From: Erythrobacter sp.
GTDB lineage: Bacteria; Pseudomonadota; Alphaproteobacteria; Sphingomonadales; Sphingomonadaceae
Assembly (NCBI GenBank): GCA_009993605.1
Contig: JAACTB010000007.1
Coordinates: forward strand, 310,001 to 374,000
Reading direction: 5' to 3'
Length of the DNA stretch: 64,000 nucleotides
The notes beneath the pieces are model-generated. The model did no database searches and had not been told where the DNA came from. It was given only the letters and a program-made list of their open reading frames with translations. The stretch's first letter is position 1, and each line of letters opens with the position of its first letter. Of the stretch, positions 18,313-27,927 are shown piece after piece. The position numbers and the translations under genes are program-made.

Positions 18313-20028
18313 TCACCGCAAGAAATTATTGCGCAACAGGTCGACGACTTCCTTCGTGCGGCCATCGAGCACAGCCTTCACCCCAAACAAGGCGGTCCCC
18401 GCGACCTGCGAGGCTTCGATCTTGGGAGGCATCACCAGCTCCATCTGGTTCACCTTCACATCGAGAAGCGCCGGCCCGTCATGGCGCAACCAGGCATCCA
18501 TCGCAGGCTCCAGCGCATCGGCATTCTCGACATGCCAGCCCGCAATCCCGCAGGCTTCCGCCAGCTTGGCGAAATCGGGATTGTTTAGGCCGGTATAGTG
18601 ATCGACCAGCCCTTCGACGCGCTGCTCCATTTCGACGAAGCCGAACGTGTCGTTGTGGAAGACGACGAGCTTGAGCGGGATCTTTTCCTGCACCAAGGTC
18701 AGCAATTCGCCCATCAGCATGGTCAGGCTGCCGTCACCGCACATGGCGATGACCTGCCGTTCGGGATAAGCCAGCTTGATACCCATCGCCTGGGGCATCC
18801 CGCTCGCCATGGTGCCGTGGAGGAGGGTGTTGAGGAAACGGCGTTCTCCGGTGGCCTTGATGTGGCGCAGCATCCACACCATCGAGGTTCCCGCATCCGA
18901 CACGAAGATCGCGTCCTGCGCTGCCTTGCCGTCAAGCATGTTGGCGACGAATTGCGGATGGATGAGCGCGGGATCGCTTTCCGTGCTCTGCTTCTCATAC
19001 CCTGCGAGGTCGTCCTGCCACTGCTGTTGCTGGCGTTCGAGATGGCCCGCATCGGATTTCGCCGCGACCAGCGGCAGCAAAGCGACCATCGTCGCCTTCG
19101 CATCTCCCACCAGGCCGAGATGGATCGCCGATCGTCTGCCGAGATGCGTGGGATCGATGTCGATCTGCACGATCTTTTTCGCTTCAGGGTAATACTGGGT
19201 GTAGGCGAAATCGCAGCCGAGGCTGATGACCAGATCTGCATCCTCCAGCGCCTCCACCCCCGCCTTGTTGCCGAGGATGCCGTTGACCCCGACATTATAG
19301 GGATTATCCGGTTCGAGAAATTCCTTCGCCCGCGTGGTGTGCACCATCGGTGCCTTCACCTTTTCGCAAAAACCGACGATTTCCGTTTTTGCGTCACGCG
19401 CGCCGATCCCGGCATAGACCGACACTTTGCCAGCGGCATCGACCAAAGCGGCAAGCTCCGCCAGTTCGGCATCGTTCGGGCGGCAGACCGGTTCGGGGCG
19501 ATAGACCCGCCAATCCATCGCGTCCTCGTCCGTCTCGGTGAACATGTCGCCATTCACGATGACGACCGCGACACCCCTCTTCGTCAGCGCGGCCTGCGCG
19601 GCCTTCGTGACGATGCGTCGCGCCTGCGAGGGATGCGAGATATATTCGCAGAAATGAGAATGCTGCTCGTAGATCTTCTTCTGTTCGACCTCCTGCGGAA
19701 AATTGAACCCCTTTTCCGTGCGGGCGACATCCGAGGCGATCAGAAGCACCGGCGCACCGTTGCGATGGCTTTCGTAGATGCCGTTGACGAAGTGCAGGGA
19801 TCCCGGCCCGCAGGTTCCCGCGCAGACAGACAATTCGCCCGTCATGTAGGATTCGCCCCCGGCGGCAAAGGCACCGGCTTCCTCATGTCGCACGCCCACC
19901 CAGCGCAGGTCGCTCTTCGCGATTGCGTCGGTGAGATGATTGATGGTGTCCCCGGGGATACCGTAAACCCGTTTCGCACCTGCCTTTTCGAGGGCATCCA
20001 CCACGATCTGCGCAACTGTCTTCGCCAT
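18313..20028 (-). CDS. poxB: Pyruvate dehydrogenase (quinone), PoxB type
   Basis: 571 residues. This ThDP/FAD enzyme decarboxylates pyruvate to acetate and CO2 and passes electrons to quinone at the membrane. The catalytic Glu sits in 'VRHEEAGAFAAGGES'. The FAD domain is in the middle and the ThDP motif is 'AMCGDGSLTMLMGELLTL' followed by 'FHNDTFGFVEMEQRVEG'. The C-terminus 'KEVVDLLRNNFLR' resembles the amphipathic membrane-binding tail of PoxB. It lies upstream of cyoABCD in the same direction, so it could feed quinol to that oxidase. The length matches the family. Confidence 0.92.
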   Translation of the reverse strand: MAKTVAQIVVDALEKAGAKRVYGIPGDTINHLTDAIAKSDLRWVGVRHEEAGAFAAGGESYMTGELSVCAGTCGPGSLHFVNGIYESHRNGAPVLLIASDVARTEKGFNFPQEVEQKKIYEQHSHFCEYISHPSQARRIVTKAAQAALTKRGVAVVIVNGDMFTETDEDAMDWRVYRPEPVCRPNDAELAELAALVDAAGKVSVYAGIGARDAKTEIVGFCEKVKAPMVHTTRAKEFLEPDNPYNVGVNGILGNKAGVEALEDADLVISLGCDFAYTQYYPEAKKIVQIDIDPTHLGRRSAIHLGLVGDAKATMVALLPLVAAKSDAGHLERQQQQWQDDLAGYEKQSTESDPALIHPQFVANMLDGKAAQDAIFVSDAGTSMVWMLRHIKATGERRFLNTLLHGTMASGMPQAMGIKLAYPERQVIAMCGDGSLTMLMGELLTLVQEKIPLKLVVFHNDTFGFVEMEQRVEGLVDHYTGLNNPDFAKLAEACGIAGWHVENADALEPAMDAWLRHDGPALLDVKVNQMELVMPPKIEASQVAGTALFGVKAVLDGRTKEVVDLLRNNFLR

Positions 20029-20209
20029 AGAGTCTCTTTCGATTGGTTGACCGCCCCTACCATCCGGGCAGCGATCGATACATCACCCTTCCCGATGCGC
20101 CACGATTTGTCCGTCTTTCGATAGCGAAGCCGGACGGCGCTCCGGGAGACGTCGGGGTTCTCGCGTAGGGCTGGTCAGGTGGGGACCGGCTCGCTAGAGG
20201 CGCGCCTAT

Positions 20210-21415
20210 ATGCGCGATCGCAGCAATTTCCCCTGGCCGGCAGCCGGCCTCGCCATCGCAGCGGGTATCGTCATGATGGTCAGCGGCGCCGGGATCGCGC
20301 TGGCCTTTGCCGTCACTCTCTTATGGATCGCGACGCTCTGGATGGTCGGCGGGCCAAAGCCGCCGCCGAGCGCCACGCTGGAAAAGCAGTCCATGTCGGC
20401 GGAACGGATGGGGGAATTGTTCGAATTCTCCGATGCGCCCATCATCGTGACGCGGCGCAATCGCGTGGCCGTGGCGAACCGCGCGGCACGCAAGCTGCTC
20501 GGCCCGCATATCGTCGAACAGGATGTTCGCATGGCTCTCCGCCAGCCCGAAGCGGTCGCGCTGATCGATCGCGACACCGACGGGTTCGCCGTCATCCGCG
20601 GGCTCGCGCGGCGGCAGGATATCTGGCGGATCAATCGCAAGACCCTCGACGACGGGATGGCGGTCATCGAATTCGTCAATCGCACCGCCGAAGCGGACAC
20701 CGCGCGCGCCCACACCGATTTCGTCGCCAATGCCAGCCACGAGCTGCGCACCCCACTCGCTTCGATCCTGGGCTATGTCGAAACGCTGCAGGACGATGCC
20801 GACGATCTCGACCCAGCAATGGCGAAGCGCTTTCTCGGCACGATCGAGCGCGAGGGGCGGCGATTGCAGGACCTCGTCAGCGATCTCATGTCCCTGTCGC
20901 GGATCGAGGCGGAGAAGGACGATCTGCCGTCGAACACGATCAGCCTCGCCCCGCTGGTGCGACGCGCGGCGAGCGATGCCGCAGGGCAGGAGCGGGCGAC
21001 GCGGCTCGATATCGAGGCGGACGGGGAATTCCTCGTCAGCGGCGATACCCAGCAACTCGAACAGATGGTCCGCAACCTCGTCGACAACGCGCTGAAATAT
21101 GGCGGTGAGGACAGTTCGGTCTCGGTCACTCTCCAGCCCCAGGGGACCAAGCGCGTGCGCCTGTCAGTGGCCGATCGCGGCGAAGGGATCGCGCCGGAAC
21201 ACATTCCCCACCTCACCCGCCGGTTCTATCGCACCGATCCGGGCCGTAGCCGCGCCTCGGGAGGGACAGGACTCGGGCTGGCGATCGTCAAGCATATTGT
21301 GGAACGCCATCGCGGCAGGCTCGACATCGAAAGCACGCTCGGCGAAGGAACCCGCGTCGCCGTGCTCCTGCCGATTCAGGACGATCTGACGGACGACGCC
21401 GGGACAGCCGATTGA
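20210..21415 (+). CDS. phoR: Phosphate-regulon sensor histidine kinase PhoR
   Basis: 401 residues. Two membrane helices (about 7-45) anchor it. A PAS-like region follows (about 60-150), then HisKA with the phospho-acceptor His177 in 'ASHELRTPLASILGY' and HATPase boxes 'NALKYGG', 'ADRGEGIAPEHIPH' and 'GGTGLGLAIVKHIV'. Family role: it senses phosphate limitation through PstSCAB-PhoU and phosphorylates PhoB. Here phoR opens the cluster and phoB closes it, with the transporter between them, instead of the common phoB-phoR pair. Confidence 0.92.
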   Translation: MRDRSNFPWPAAGLAIAAGIVMMVSGAGIALAFAVTLLWIATLWMVGGPKPPPSATLEKQSMSAERMGELFEFSDAPIIVTRRNRVAVANRAARKLLGPHIVEQDVRMALRQPEAVALIDRDTDGFAVIRGLARRQDIWRINRKTLDDGMAVIEFVNRTAEADTARAHTDFVANASHELRTPLASILGYVETLQDDADDLDPAMAKRFLGTIEREGRRLQDLVSDLMSLSRIEAEKDDLPSNTISLAPLVRRAASDAAGQERATRLDIEADGEFLVSGDTQQLEQMVRNLVDNALKYGGEDSSVSVTLQPQGTKRVRLSVADRGEGIAPEHIPHLTRRFYRTDPGRSRASGGTGLGLAIVKHIVERHRGRLDIESTLGEGTRVAVLLPIQDDLTDDAGTAD

Positions 21416-21485
21416 TGCGCGCTCTCGCTGATAAGCGCCGCAATCGGGGCAAGCTGTTCAAAACCGAGCGATGGGGGTCACGCAG

Positions 21486-21503
21486 TTGTCGCAATGCTGT
21501 AAC
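21486..21503 (+). promoter_or_regulatory. Candidate Pho box upstream of pstS
   Basis: TTGTCGC (21486-21492) and CTGTAAC (21497-21503) are two 7-mers separated by four bases, the spacing of the PhoB site (CTGTCAT-N4-CTGTCAT). A third half-like unit GGGTCAC lies 11 bases earlier at 21475-21481, and CTGTTCA at 21454-21460 is two further turns away. They end 48 bases before the pstS ATG, a fitting place for PhoB activation. Confidence 0.6.
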
Positions 21504-21551
21504 ACAAACTCGCTTTTGGACCGGCACCATACTCCCGAAGGAAAGCGAATC

Positions 21552-22598
21552 ATGATCAAGCGCAGCCATATGGCCTTTGCCGCCCTCTCCCTTCTCGCCC
21601 TGTCTGCGTGCGGCGACACCGCGGGCGGCGGCGGATCGCGCGAATCGATCCGTGCGGTCGGCTCGTCCACCGTGTTCCCCTTCGCCAAGCTGGTTTCGGA
21701 AAGCTTCGTGCGCTCGAACCCGGAATTCCCCTCGCCCATCATCGAAGCGACCGGCTCGGGCGGCGGTATCCAGCTGTTCTGCAGCGGCGTCGGCGCGGAC
21801 AAGCCCGACATGGCCAATGCCTCGCGCCGCATGAAGGCAAGCGAGTTCGAGACCTGCCAGCAGAACGGCGTGACCGAGATCACCGAATTGCAGGTCGGAC
21901 TCGACGGGATCGCCTTCGCTTCGGCACAGGGCGGCATCACGATGAACCTGACGCCCAAGATCGTTTACGAGGCGCTGGCCGCGAACCCCTATGGCGGCGA
22001 ACAGACCAATCGCACCTGGTCGGACGTCGATCCTTCGCTCCCGAACGAGCCGATCCTCGTTTACGGTCCGCCCTCGACCTCGGGCACACGCGATGCGCTG
22101 GCCGAGCTGGTGCTTGAAGTGGGCTGCGACGCGAACCCAGAAATGGAAGCGCTCAAGGATAGCGATGAAGATCGCCACGCGCGCGTCTGCACCGAAATCC
22201 GTTCCGACGGCGCCTATGTCGACCAGGGCGAGCAGGACAATCTGATCGTCCAGAAGATCGAGAACAATCCGCGCGCCGTGGGCGTGTTCGGATACAGCTA
22301 TCTGGAAGAAAACGCCGACAAGGTGCAGGGCCTGTCGATGAACGGGGTCAAGCCGACCTACGAGAACATTTCCAGCTTCGCCTATCCGGGCGCGCGTCCG
22401 CTCTACGTCTACGTCAAGAACGCCCATCTCGACGCCATTCCGGGCCTGCGCGCCTATCTGGCGGAATGGGGCAAGATGTGGTCGCGCGGCGGGCCGCTCG
22501 CCGATATCGGTCTGGTCGCGTCGCCCGACGATGTGATGGCGCGCAATACCCAGGCGCTGACCCAGTTCCCGACCCTCACCGCCGCCGACTTCCAGTAA
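21552..22598 (+). CDS. pstS: Phosphate-binding lipoprotein PstS
   Basis: 348 residues. The signal peptide ends in 'LALSAC', so this PstS is lipid-anchored. Phosphate-binding features follow: 'AVGSSTVFPFAKLVSESF', 'ATGSGGGIQLFCSGVGADKPDMANASR' and 'PPSTSGTRDALAELV'. It captures phosphate in the periplasm and hands it to PstCA. The ATG at 21552 has AAGGAAA upstream; a longer frame exists but would spoil the lipoprotein signal. A Pho box precedes it. Confidence 0.94.
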   Translation: MIKRSHMAFAALSLLALSACGDTAGGGGSRESIRAVGSSTVFPFAKLVSESFVRSNPEFPSPIIEATGSGGGIQLFCSGVGADKPDMANASRRMKASEFETCQQNGVTEITELQVGLDGIAFASAQGGITMNLTPKIVYEALAANPYGGEQTNRTWSDVDPSLPNEPILVYGPPSTSGTRDALAELVLEVGCDANPEMEALKDSDEDRHARVCTEIRSDGAYVDQGEQDNLIVQKIENNPRAVGVFGYSYLEENADKVQGLSMNGVKPTYENISSFAYPGARPLYVYVKNAHLDAIPGLRAYLAEWGKMWSRGGPLADIGLVASPDDVMARNTQALTQFPTLTAADFQ

Positions 22599-22624
22599 GC
22601 GACAGCCGGTAAAGCGCCAAGCTC

Positions 22625-24010
22625 GTGTCTCCTGCCATCCTGCTTCTCCTCGCCCTGGCTCTGGGGCTTGCCGGCTGGCTGGCGGCACGGGGGCGCGCCT
22701 GGACGTTCAAGCGCGCGCAGCCGGGCGTAAGGCTCGCCGCACTGCCCAGCTATCATGGCTGGTACGTGGCGCTGTGGATCGTCATTCCGGCGGTCCTCTT
22801 CGCCATCGTCTGGGCGGCGCTGTCGCCCAATCTCGTGCTGCAATCGGTGCTGGCGAGCCCCGCCGCCGCCGATCTTCCCGTTTTCGGCCTGCAACGCCAG
22901 ACCATGCTGGCCGAAGCGCGCAACGTGGCGCTCGGCAATTCGCCGGCCGTGTTCAATCCCGCGGCCGCCGGCCTCGTCGAACCGTTTCGCAGTGCCATCT
23001 CGTTCTACAACTGGATCGGGCTTGCCGCGACGCTGGTGATCGCGTTTCTGGGCGGCGCCTTTTCGTTCCTGAGACTGAGGCCCGATTTCACCGCCCGCAC
23101 GCGGGTAGAGAAGATGGTGATGACCATCCTGCTGCTCGCCTCGCTCGTGGCGATCCTCACCACGATCGGCATCGTCGCCAGCCTGGTGTTCGAGACGATC
23201 CGCTTCTTCGGCATGGTCTCGCCGATCGACTTCCTGTTCGGGGCCCAGTGGAACCCCGATCCGATGAGCAATCCCCTGAACCCGCAGGGGGATCGCTACG
23301 GCGCGATCCCGCTGTTCTGGGGTACGATCTTCATCGGCGCGATCATCGCCATGATCGTGGCCATTCCGCTGGGGCTGATGAGCGCGATCTATCTGACCCA
23401 ATATGCCGATCCGCGCGTGCGCGCCTGGGTCAAGCCCGCGCTCGAGATTCTCGCCGGTGTGCCGACCGTCGTCTATGGCTATTTCGCCGCGCTCACCATC
23501 GCGCCGGGCATCCGCGACATCGCGGTGTCGCTGGGGATCAGCAACGCATCGAGCGAGAGCGCGCTTGCCGCGGGCCTCGTCATGGGCGTGATGATCATCC
23601 CCTTCGTTTCATCGATGGCGGATGACAGTATTGCCGCCGTCCCCGGTGCGATGCGCGACGGTAGCCTCGCCATGGGCGCCACTAGCAGCGAGACGATCCG
23701 CAAGGTGATGATCCCCGCCGCCCTGCCCGGCATCGTGGCGGGCGTGATGCTTGCGGTCAGCCGCGCGATCGGCGAAACGATGATCGTCGTCATGGCGGCC
23801 TCGACCGCCGCCAATCTCAGCGCCAATCCGCTCGATTCCATGACCACGGTGACAGTCCAGATCGTCGCCATGCTGACGGGCGAAGGCAGTTTCGACCATC
23901 CCGCCACCCTGAGCGCGTTCGCCTTGGGCTTTGTCCTCTTCCTCGTGACGCTGGGGCTGAATTTCATCGCCCTGCGCGTCGTCAAGCGGTTCCGCGAAGC
24001 GTATGAGTGA
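22625..24010 (+). CDS. pstC: Phosphate ABC transporter permease PstC
   Basis: 461 residues, longer than E. coli PstC because of an N-terminal extension with extra hydrophobic segments and a periplasmic loop (about 1-170). The BPD-type permease domain carries the coupling-loop region 'GATSSETIRKVMIPAALPGIVAGVML'. The start is a GTG with a poor ribosome binding site, 26 bases after pstS. It pairs with PstA in the membrane, and its stop overlaps the pstA start by eight bases. Confidence 0.92.
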   Translation: MSPAILLLLALALGLAGWLAARGRAWTFKRAQPGVRLAALPSYHGWYVALWIVIPAVLFAIVWAALSPNLVLQSVLASPAAADLPVFGLQRQTMLAEARNVALGNSPAVFNPAAAGLVEPFRSAISFYNWIGLAATLVIAFLGGAFSFLRLRPDFTARTRVEKMVMTILLLASLVAILTTIGIVASLVFETIRFFGMVSPIDFLFGAQWNPDPMSNPLNPQGDRYGAIPLFWGTIFIGAIIAMIVAIPLGLMSAIYLTQYADPRVRAWVKPALEILAGVPTVVYGYFAALTIAPGIRDIAVSLGISNASSESALAAGLVMGVMIIPFVSSMADDSIAAVPGAMRDGSLAMGATSSETIRKVMIPAALPGIVAGVMLAVSRAIGETMIVVMAASTAANLSANPLDSMTTVTVQIVAMLTGEGSFDHPATLSAFALGFVLFLVTLGLNFIALRVVKRFREAYE

Positions 24011-25289
24011 CACGGTGATCCCAGAAACGACCGCCCAGAGCGCTGCCTCGCGCGCGCCGACCCGCACGGCCGCGTTCGAAAAGCGGCTGAAGAAGCGCTA
24101 CGCCGCCGAACAGCGCTTCAAGCTGCTCGGTCTGTCGGCAATCATCTTTTCGGTCGTGGTGCTGGTCTTCCTGCTCGCGACGATGACGATCAACGGTATC
24201 GGCGGCTTCCAGCGCGTCGAAATGCCGGTGACGATCGACTTCACCGAAGCCGGTATCAGCGGCGATGCGAACACGCTGGCCGGGATCGAGGGCATACGGA
24301 CGCTGGAGGCGCAGGGGCTTCCGGCCACCGTCCAGTATTTCGCCGCCGAGACGCTCGGTGACCAGGGCGCGGCCCAGATCGGCACCTTCGCCTGGCGCGA
24401 TGTCGCCGAGGCGATCCAGGCCGATCCCTCGATCCTGCGCACCACCACGACGTTCGATCTTGCCGCCAGCCCCGATCTTGCGGCCGGCTTCGAAGGCGAA
24501 GGGTCGCCGGAAATGCAGGCTCTGGCGCGATCGCTGTCCGAACGCGGTCTGCTGGAAAAGAATTTCGATCTCGGCTTCTTCGATCGTTCGGATGCGACCA
24601 ACCCGCAGGAGGTCGGCATCTGGGGGGCGCTCAAGGGGTCGCTCCTGACCATGGCGGTAACGCTGCTGCTGGCCTTCCCGATCGGTGTCCTCGCCGCGCT
24701 CTATCTCGAGGAATACGCGCCCAAGAACCGCTGGACCGACGTGATCGAGGTCTCGATCAACAATCTCGCGGCGGTGCCGTCGATCATCTTCGGCCTTCTG
24801 GGCCTGGCTGTGTTCCTGTGGATCTTCCCCAATTTCCGCTCCGCCCCGCTGATCGGCGGCATGACGCTGGCGCTGATGACCATGCCCGTGATCGTCATCG
24901 CCGGACGCAACGCGATCAAATCCGTACCGCCTTCGATCCGCGACGGCGCGCTGGCGGTCGGCGCCTCGCCCGTCCAGGTCGTGTTTCACCACGTCCTCCC
25001 GCTCGCCTTGCCCGGTATCCTGACCGGCACCATCATCGGCATGGCCCGCGCACTGGGTGAGACCGCGCCGCTGTTGATGATCGGAATGCGCGCCTTCGTC
25101 GCCACGCCGCCCGACGGGCTGACCTCGCCCGCCACCGTCCTGCCGGTCCAGATTTTCCTTTGGTCGGACGAGATCGATCGCGGTTTTGTGGAACGGACGA
25201 GCGCGGCGATCATCGTTCTATTGCTGTTCCTCCTGGTGATGAACGGCCTCGCCATTTATCTGCGCAACAAGTTCGAGAAACGCTGGTGA
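24003..25289 (+). CDS. pstA: Phosphate ABC transporter permease PstA
   Basis: 428 residues, well above the roughly 290 of E. coli PstA. After a cytoplasmic N-terminus and one helix (about 38-62), a periplasmic insert of about 130 residues (65-195, DUF3333-like) precedes the five-helix permease domain. The coupling loop is '[20 protein letters not shown]'. Such long PstA forms are known in alphaproteobacteria. It overlaps pstC (8 bases) and pstB (4 bases), so the operon is tightly coupled. Confidence 0.92.
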   Translation: MSDTVIPETTAQSAASRAPTRTAAFEKRLKKRYAAEQRFKLLGLSAIIFSVVVLVFLLATMTINGIGGFQRVEMPVTIDFTEAGISGDANTLAGIEGIRTLEAQGLPATVQYFAAETLGDQGAAQIGTFAWRDVAEAIQADPSILRTTTTFDLAASPDLAAGFEGEGSPEMQALARSLSERGLLEKNFDLGFFDRSDATNPQEVGIWGALKGSLLTMAVTLLLAFPIGVLAALYLEEYAPKNRWTDVIEVSINNLAAVPSIIFGLLGLAVFLWIFPNFRSAPLIGGMTLALMTMPVIVIAGRNAIKSVPPSIRDGALAVGASPVQVVFHHVLPLALPGILTGTIIGMARALGETAPLLMIGMRAFVATPPDGLTSPATVLPVQIFLWSDEIDRGFVERTSAAIIVLLLFLLVMNGLAIYLRNKFEKRW

Positions 25290-26074
25290 CCGTAGTTCAC
25301 GACAACCTTGAAGACACCGAAGCCAAGATGCGCGCGCATGATGTGAACGTGTTCTATGGGTCGAAGCAGGCGATCGACTCCGTTTCGATCGACATCCCGC
25401 AGAAATACGTGACCGCCTTCATCGGCCCGTCGGGTTGCGGCAAATCGACTTTCCTGCGCTGCCTCAACCGCATGAACGACACCATTCCCGCCGCGCGCGT
25501 GGAAGGCGAGATCACGCTGGACGGGGAGAATATCTACAACCCCAAGCTCGACGTGGTGCAATTGCGCGCGCGGGTCGGAATGGTGTTCCAGAAGCCCAAC
25601 CCGTTCCCCAAGTCGATCTACGAGAACATTGCCTACGGTCCGAAGATCCACGGCTTTGCCGAGGGCAAGGACGAGCTCGACGCGATCGTCGAGAAGTCGC
25701 TGCGGCGCGCGGGCCTCTGGGAAGAGGTCAAGGATCGCCTCACCGATAGCGGGACCGCGCTCTCGGGCGGTCAGCAGCAGCGCCTGTGCATCGCACGCGC
25801 CATCGCGGTCGATCCCGAGGTCATCCTGATGGACGAGCCCTGCTCCGCGCTCGACCCGATCGCGACTGCCAAGATCGAGGAGCTGATCGCCGACCTGTCG
25901 GGCCGCTATGCGATCGTGATCGTCACCCACTCCATGCAGCAGGCGGCCCGCGTCAGCCAGCGCACAGCTTTCTTCCATTTGGGAAAGATGGTGGAGTATG
26001 GTCGTACTTCTGACATATTCACCAATCCGCTCGAACAGCGGACCCAGGATTACATAACCGGCCGTTACGGCTGA
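25286..26074 (+). CDS. pstB: Phosphate ABC transporter ATPase PstB
   Basis: 262 residues from the GTG at 25286, which overlaps the pstA stop (GTGA); an ATG at 25328 is a possible alternative. Walker A 'GPSGCGKST', signature '[16 protein letters not shown]', Walker B 'VILMDEP' and the switch His in '[10 protein letters not shown]' are all intact. 'LRCLNRMND' after Walker A is a PstB hallmark. It drives phosphate import and is part of the PhoR-repressing complex. Confidence 0.95.
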   Translation: MTVVHDNLEDTEAKMRAHDVNVFYGSKQAIDSVSIDIPQKYVTAFIGPSGCGKSTFLRCLNRMNDTIPAARVEGEITLDGENIYNPKLDVVQLRARVGMVFQKPNPFPKSIYENIAYGPKIHGFAEGKDELDAIVEKSLRRAGLWEEVKDRLTDSGTALSGGQQQRLCIARAIAVDPEVILMDEPCSALDPIATAKIEELIADLSGRYAIVIVTHSMQQAARVSQRTAFFHLGKMVEYGRTSDIFTNPLEQRTQDYITGRYG

Positions 26075-26084
26075 GGACAGGACG

Positions 26085-26807
26085 ATGCAGGAACATACCG
26101 TCAAGGCCTTCGACGAGGACATCACGCGGTTGCGCGGGCTCATCGCGGAGATGGGCGGCCTCGCCGAAGTCGCGATCCAGCGCTCGCTCGAAGCATTGGT
26201 CAAGGGCGACGACGCTCTTGCCAAGCAGGTCATCAAGGGCGACAAGCGGATCGACGCGCTCGAAAGCGAGATCGACAAGCTGGCGATCCGCGTGATCGCC
26301 CTCCGCGCGCCGATGGCGGACGATTTGCGCGAAGTGATCGCCGCGCTCAAGATCGCGGGCGTGGTCGAGCGGATCGGCGATTATTCCAAGAACATCGCCA
26401 AAGCGAGCCGCCAGATCGAGGCGGAAAACCGCAAGAAATTCGAACCGCTGACGCTGCTTCCCGCCATGGCGGAAGTCGCCGCCGAAATGGTGCATGACGT
26501 CCTCACCGCCTACGCCGCGCGCGATGCCGAGCTGGCCAAGGAAGTTATCGAGACCGATGCGAAGGTCGATGCCTTCTACAATTCGATTTTCCGCAACCTC
26601 GTCAGCCACATGGTCGAAAATCCGGCCACGATCAGCAACGCCGCGCAATTGCTGTTCGTGGCGCGCAATCTGGAGCGCATCGGCGACCATGCGACCAATG
26701 TCGCGGAAATGGTCCATTTCGCCGCAACCGGATCCTATTACCACGACGACGACGCGTCGGACGACGACAATCGCGGCGCCGATAATGTGGATGGCGGCGA
26801 CCGTTGA
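26085..26807 (+). CDS. phoU: Phosphate signalling protein PhoU
   Basis: 240 residues, all-helical with two PhoU repeats: 'KAFDEDITRLRGLIAEMGGLAE' and 'LVSHMVENPATISNAAQLLFVARNLERIGDHATNVAE'. Both metal-binding E/DxxxD-type motifs ('ERIGDYSKNIA', 'ERIGDHATNVAE') are present. The family links PstSCAB to PhoR and restrains the kinase when phosphate is plentiful. The Asp/His-rich tail ('HDDDASDDD') is unusual. It starts 10 bases after pstB. Confidence 0.95.
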   Translation: MQEHTVKAFDEDITRLRGLIAEMGGLAEVAIQRSLEALVKGDDALAKQVIKGDKRIDALESEIDKLAIRVIALRAPMADDLREVIAALKIAGVVERIGDYSKNIAKASRQIEAENRKKFEPLTLLPAMAEVAAEMVHDVLTAYAARDAELAKEVIETDAKVDAFYNSIFRNLVSHMVENPATISNAAQLLFVARNLERIGDHATNVAEMVHFAATGSYYHDDDASDDDNRGADNVDGGDR

Positions 26808-26832
26808 CACATTCCTGTAGTGTGAGCGTCAT
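26804..26832 (+). promoter_or_regulatory. Candidate Pho box/promoter for phoB
   Basis: Units TTGACAC (26804-26810), CTGTAGT (26815-26821) and GCGTCAT (26826-26832) recur every 11 bases and resemble PhoB half-sites. The array overlaps the phoU stop and ends 42 bases before the phoB start. This would allow PhoB to boost its own gene. The match is weaker than the pstS box. Confidence 0.4.
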
Positions 26833-26874
26833 ATCAGGATGACGACCACAGGAACTACGGGACGATCCGGCGCC

Positions 26875-27561
26875 ATGAACAAGGCGAAACTGCTGCTTGT
26901 CGAAGACGATCCGGCGCTGCTGGAATTGCTCGAATATCGGTTCAGCAACGAGGGCTACAATGTCCGCGCGACCGCCGATGGTGACGAGGCGCTAATTCTC
27001 GCGGCGGAAGATACGCCCGATCTCGTCATTCTCGACTGGATGATCGAAGGGACCAGCGGGATCGAGGTCTGCCGCCGCCTGCGCCGCGACAAGTCGACCG
27101 CGCATGTCCCGATCATCATGCTGACCGCGCGCGAAGCCGAGGACGATCGCATCCGCGGGCTCGATACCGGGGCGGACGACTATCTCACCAAGCCGTTCAG
27201 CCCGCGCGAACTGCTGGCACGCGTCGGTGCGGTGATGCGCCGCATCCGTCCCGCGCTGGCGGGCGAGAGTATAGAAGTCGGCGATATCGTGCTCGACCCC
27301 GTGGCCCACAAAGTGGTGCGCCGCGGCGAGACTTTGAAGCTCGGGCCGACCGAATACCGCCTGCTCAAATTCTTCATGGAAAGCCCCGGTCGGGTGTTCA
27401 ATCGCGGTCAGCTGCTCGACGGCGTGTGGGGTACGGGGAGCGACATCGAACTGCGCACGGTCGACGTCCACATCCGGCGCCTCCGCAAGGCGATCGAGAT
27501 GCCGGGCGCCAAGGACCCGATCCGCACCGTGAGATCGGCGGGCTATTCGCTGGAAGGGTAA
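26875..27561 (+). CDS. phoB: Phosphate regulon response regulator PhoB
   Basis: 228 residues from ATG 26875; an ATG at 26839 would add 12. OmpR/PhoB family. The receiver domain has Asp54 in 'VILDWMIEG', the acidic pair in 'VEDDPAL' and Lys in 'DYLTKPFSPREL'. The winged-helix domain begins near 'GPTEYRLLKFFMESPGRVFNRGQLLDGVWG' and ends 'IRTVRSAGYSLEG'. It binds Pho boxes and activates the pst genes. No clear ribosome binding site precedes either start. Confidence 0.94.
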   Translation: MNKAKLLLVEDDPALLELLEYRFSNEGYNVRATADGDEALILAAEDTPDLVILDWMIEGTSGIEVCRRLRRDKSTAHVPIIMLTAREAEDDRIRGLDTGADDYLTKPFSPRELLARVGAVMRRIRPALAGESIEVGDIVLDPVAHKVVRRGETLKLGPTEYRLLKFFMESPGRVFNRGQLLDGVWGTGSDIELRTVDVHIRRLRKAIEMPGAKDPIRTVRSAGYSLEG

Positions 27562-27609
27562 CGCGGCCTGGGCGTTGGCAGGTTCCGCCGCGCACGATAG
27601 TTTCTGCCG

Positions 27610-27927
27610 ATGATGCGGCGCCCCTCCCTTCGCACCACAGTCACTCTGATCGCGATCGTCGCCGCGTTCGGCGCAGGCATGATGGTGACATCGCTAGGCA
27701 GGCCGGGCGATAGCCTGTCCTCCCGGTCGGATGACTCTTCCGACGCTTCCACCACCGCCGACCGGCGCGAGGTTTATTCGCCGACAGTTCTATCCGACCC
27801 GCATTTTCTCTCCCAACAGCGCCGCAATGTCGAACTGCTCGAGCGGCATTGCGAGACGAGCGCCGAGATGTGCGCCGAAGCCCGCGCCGCGCGGGAAGCG
27901 TTCGAAGAACTGCGCGCGGGCGACTAG
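27610..27927 (+). CDS. Small membrane-anchored protein, unknown
   Basis: 105 residues. A positively charged start (MMRRPSLR) and one hydrophobic segment (about 10-28) suggest an uncleaved anchor or signal. The rest is polar, with two cysteines in 'ERHCETSAEMCAEARAAREAFEELR' and a probable C-terminal coiled segment. No ribosome binding site is seen and I recognise no family. It ends overlapping the extensin-like gene by four bases, tail to tail. Confidence 0.55.
   Translation: MMRRPSLRTTVTLIAIVAAFGAGMMVTSLGRPGDSLSSRSDDSSDASTTADRREVYSPTVLSDPHFLSQQRRNVELLERHCETSAEMCAEARAAREAFEELRAGD

Noticed and set aside
26740-26800. Repetitive GAC/GAT stretch near the phoU end as a possible repeat element
   Set aside because: It encodes an Asp-rich tail in the phoU frame; simple codon repetition explains it.
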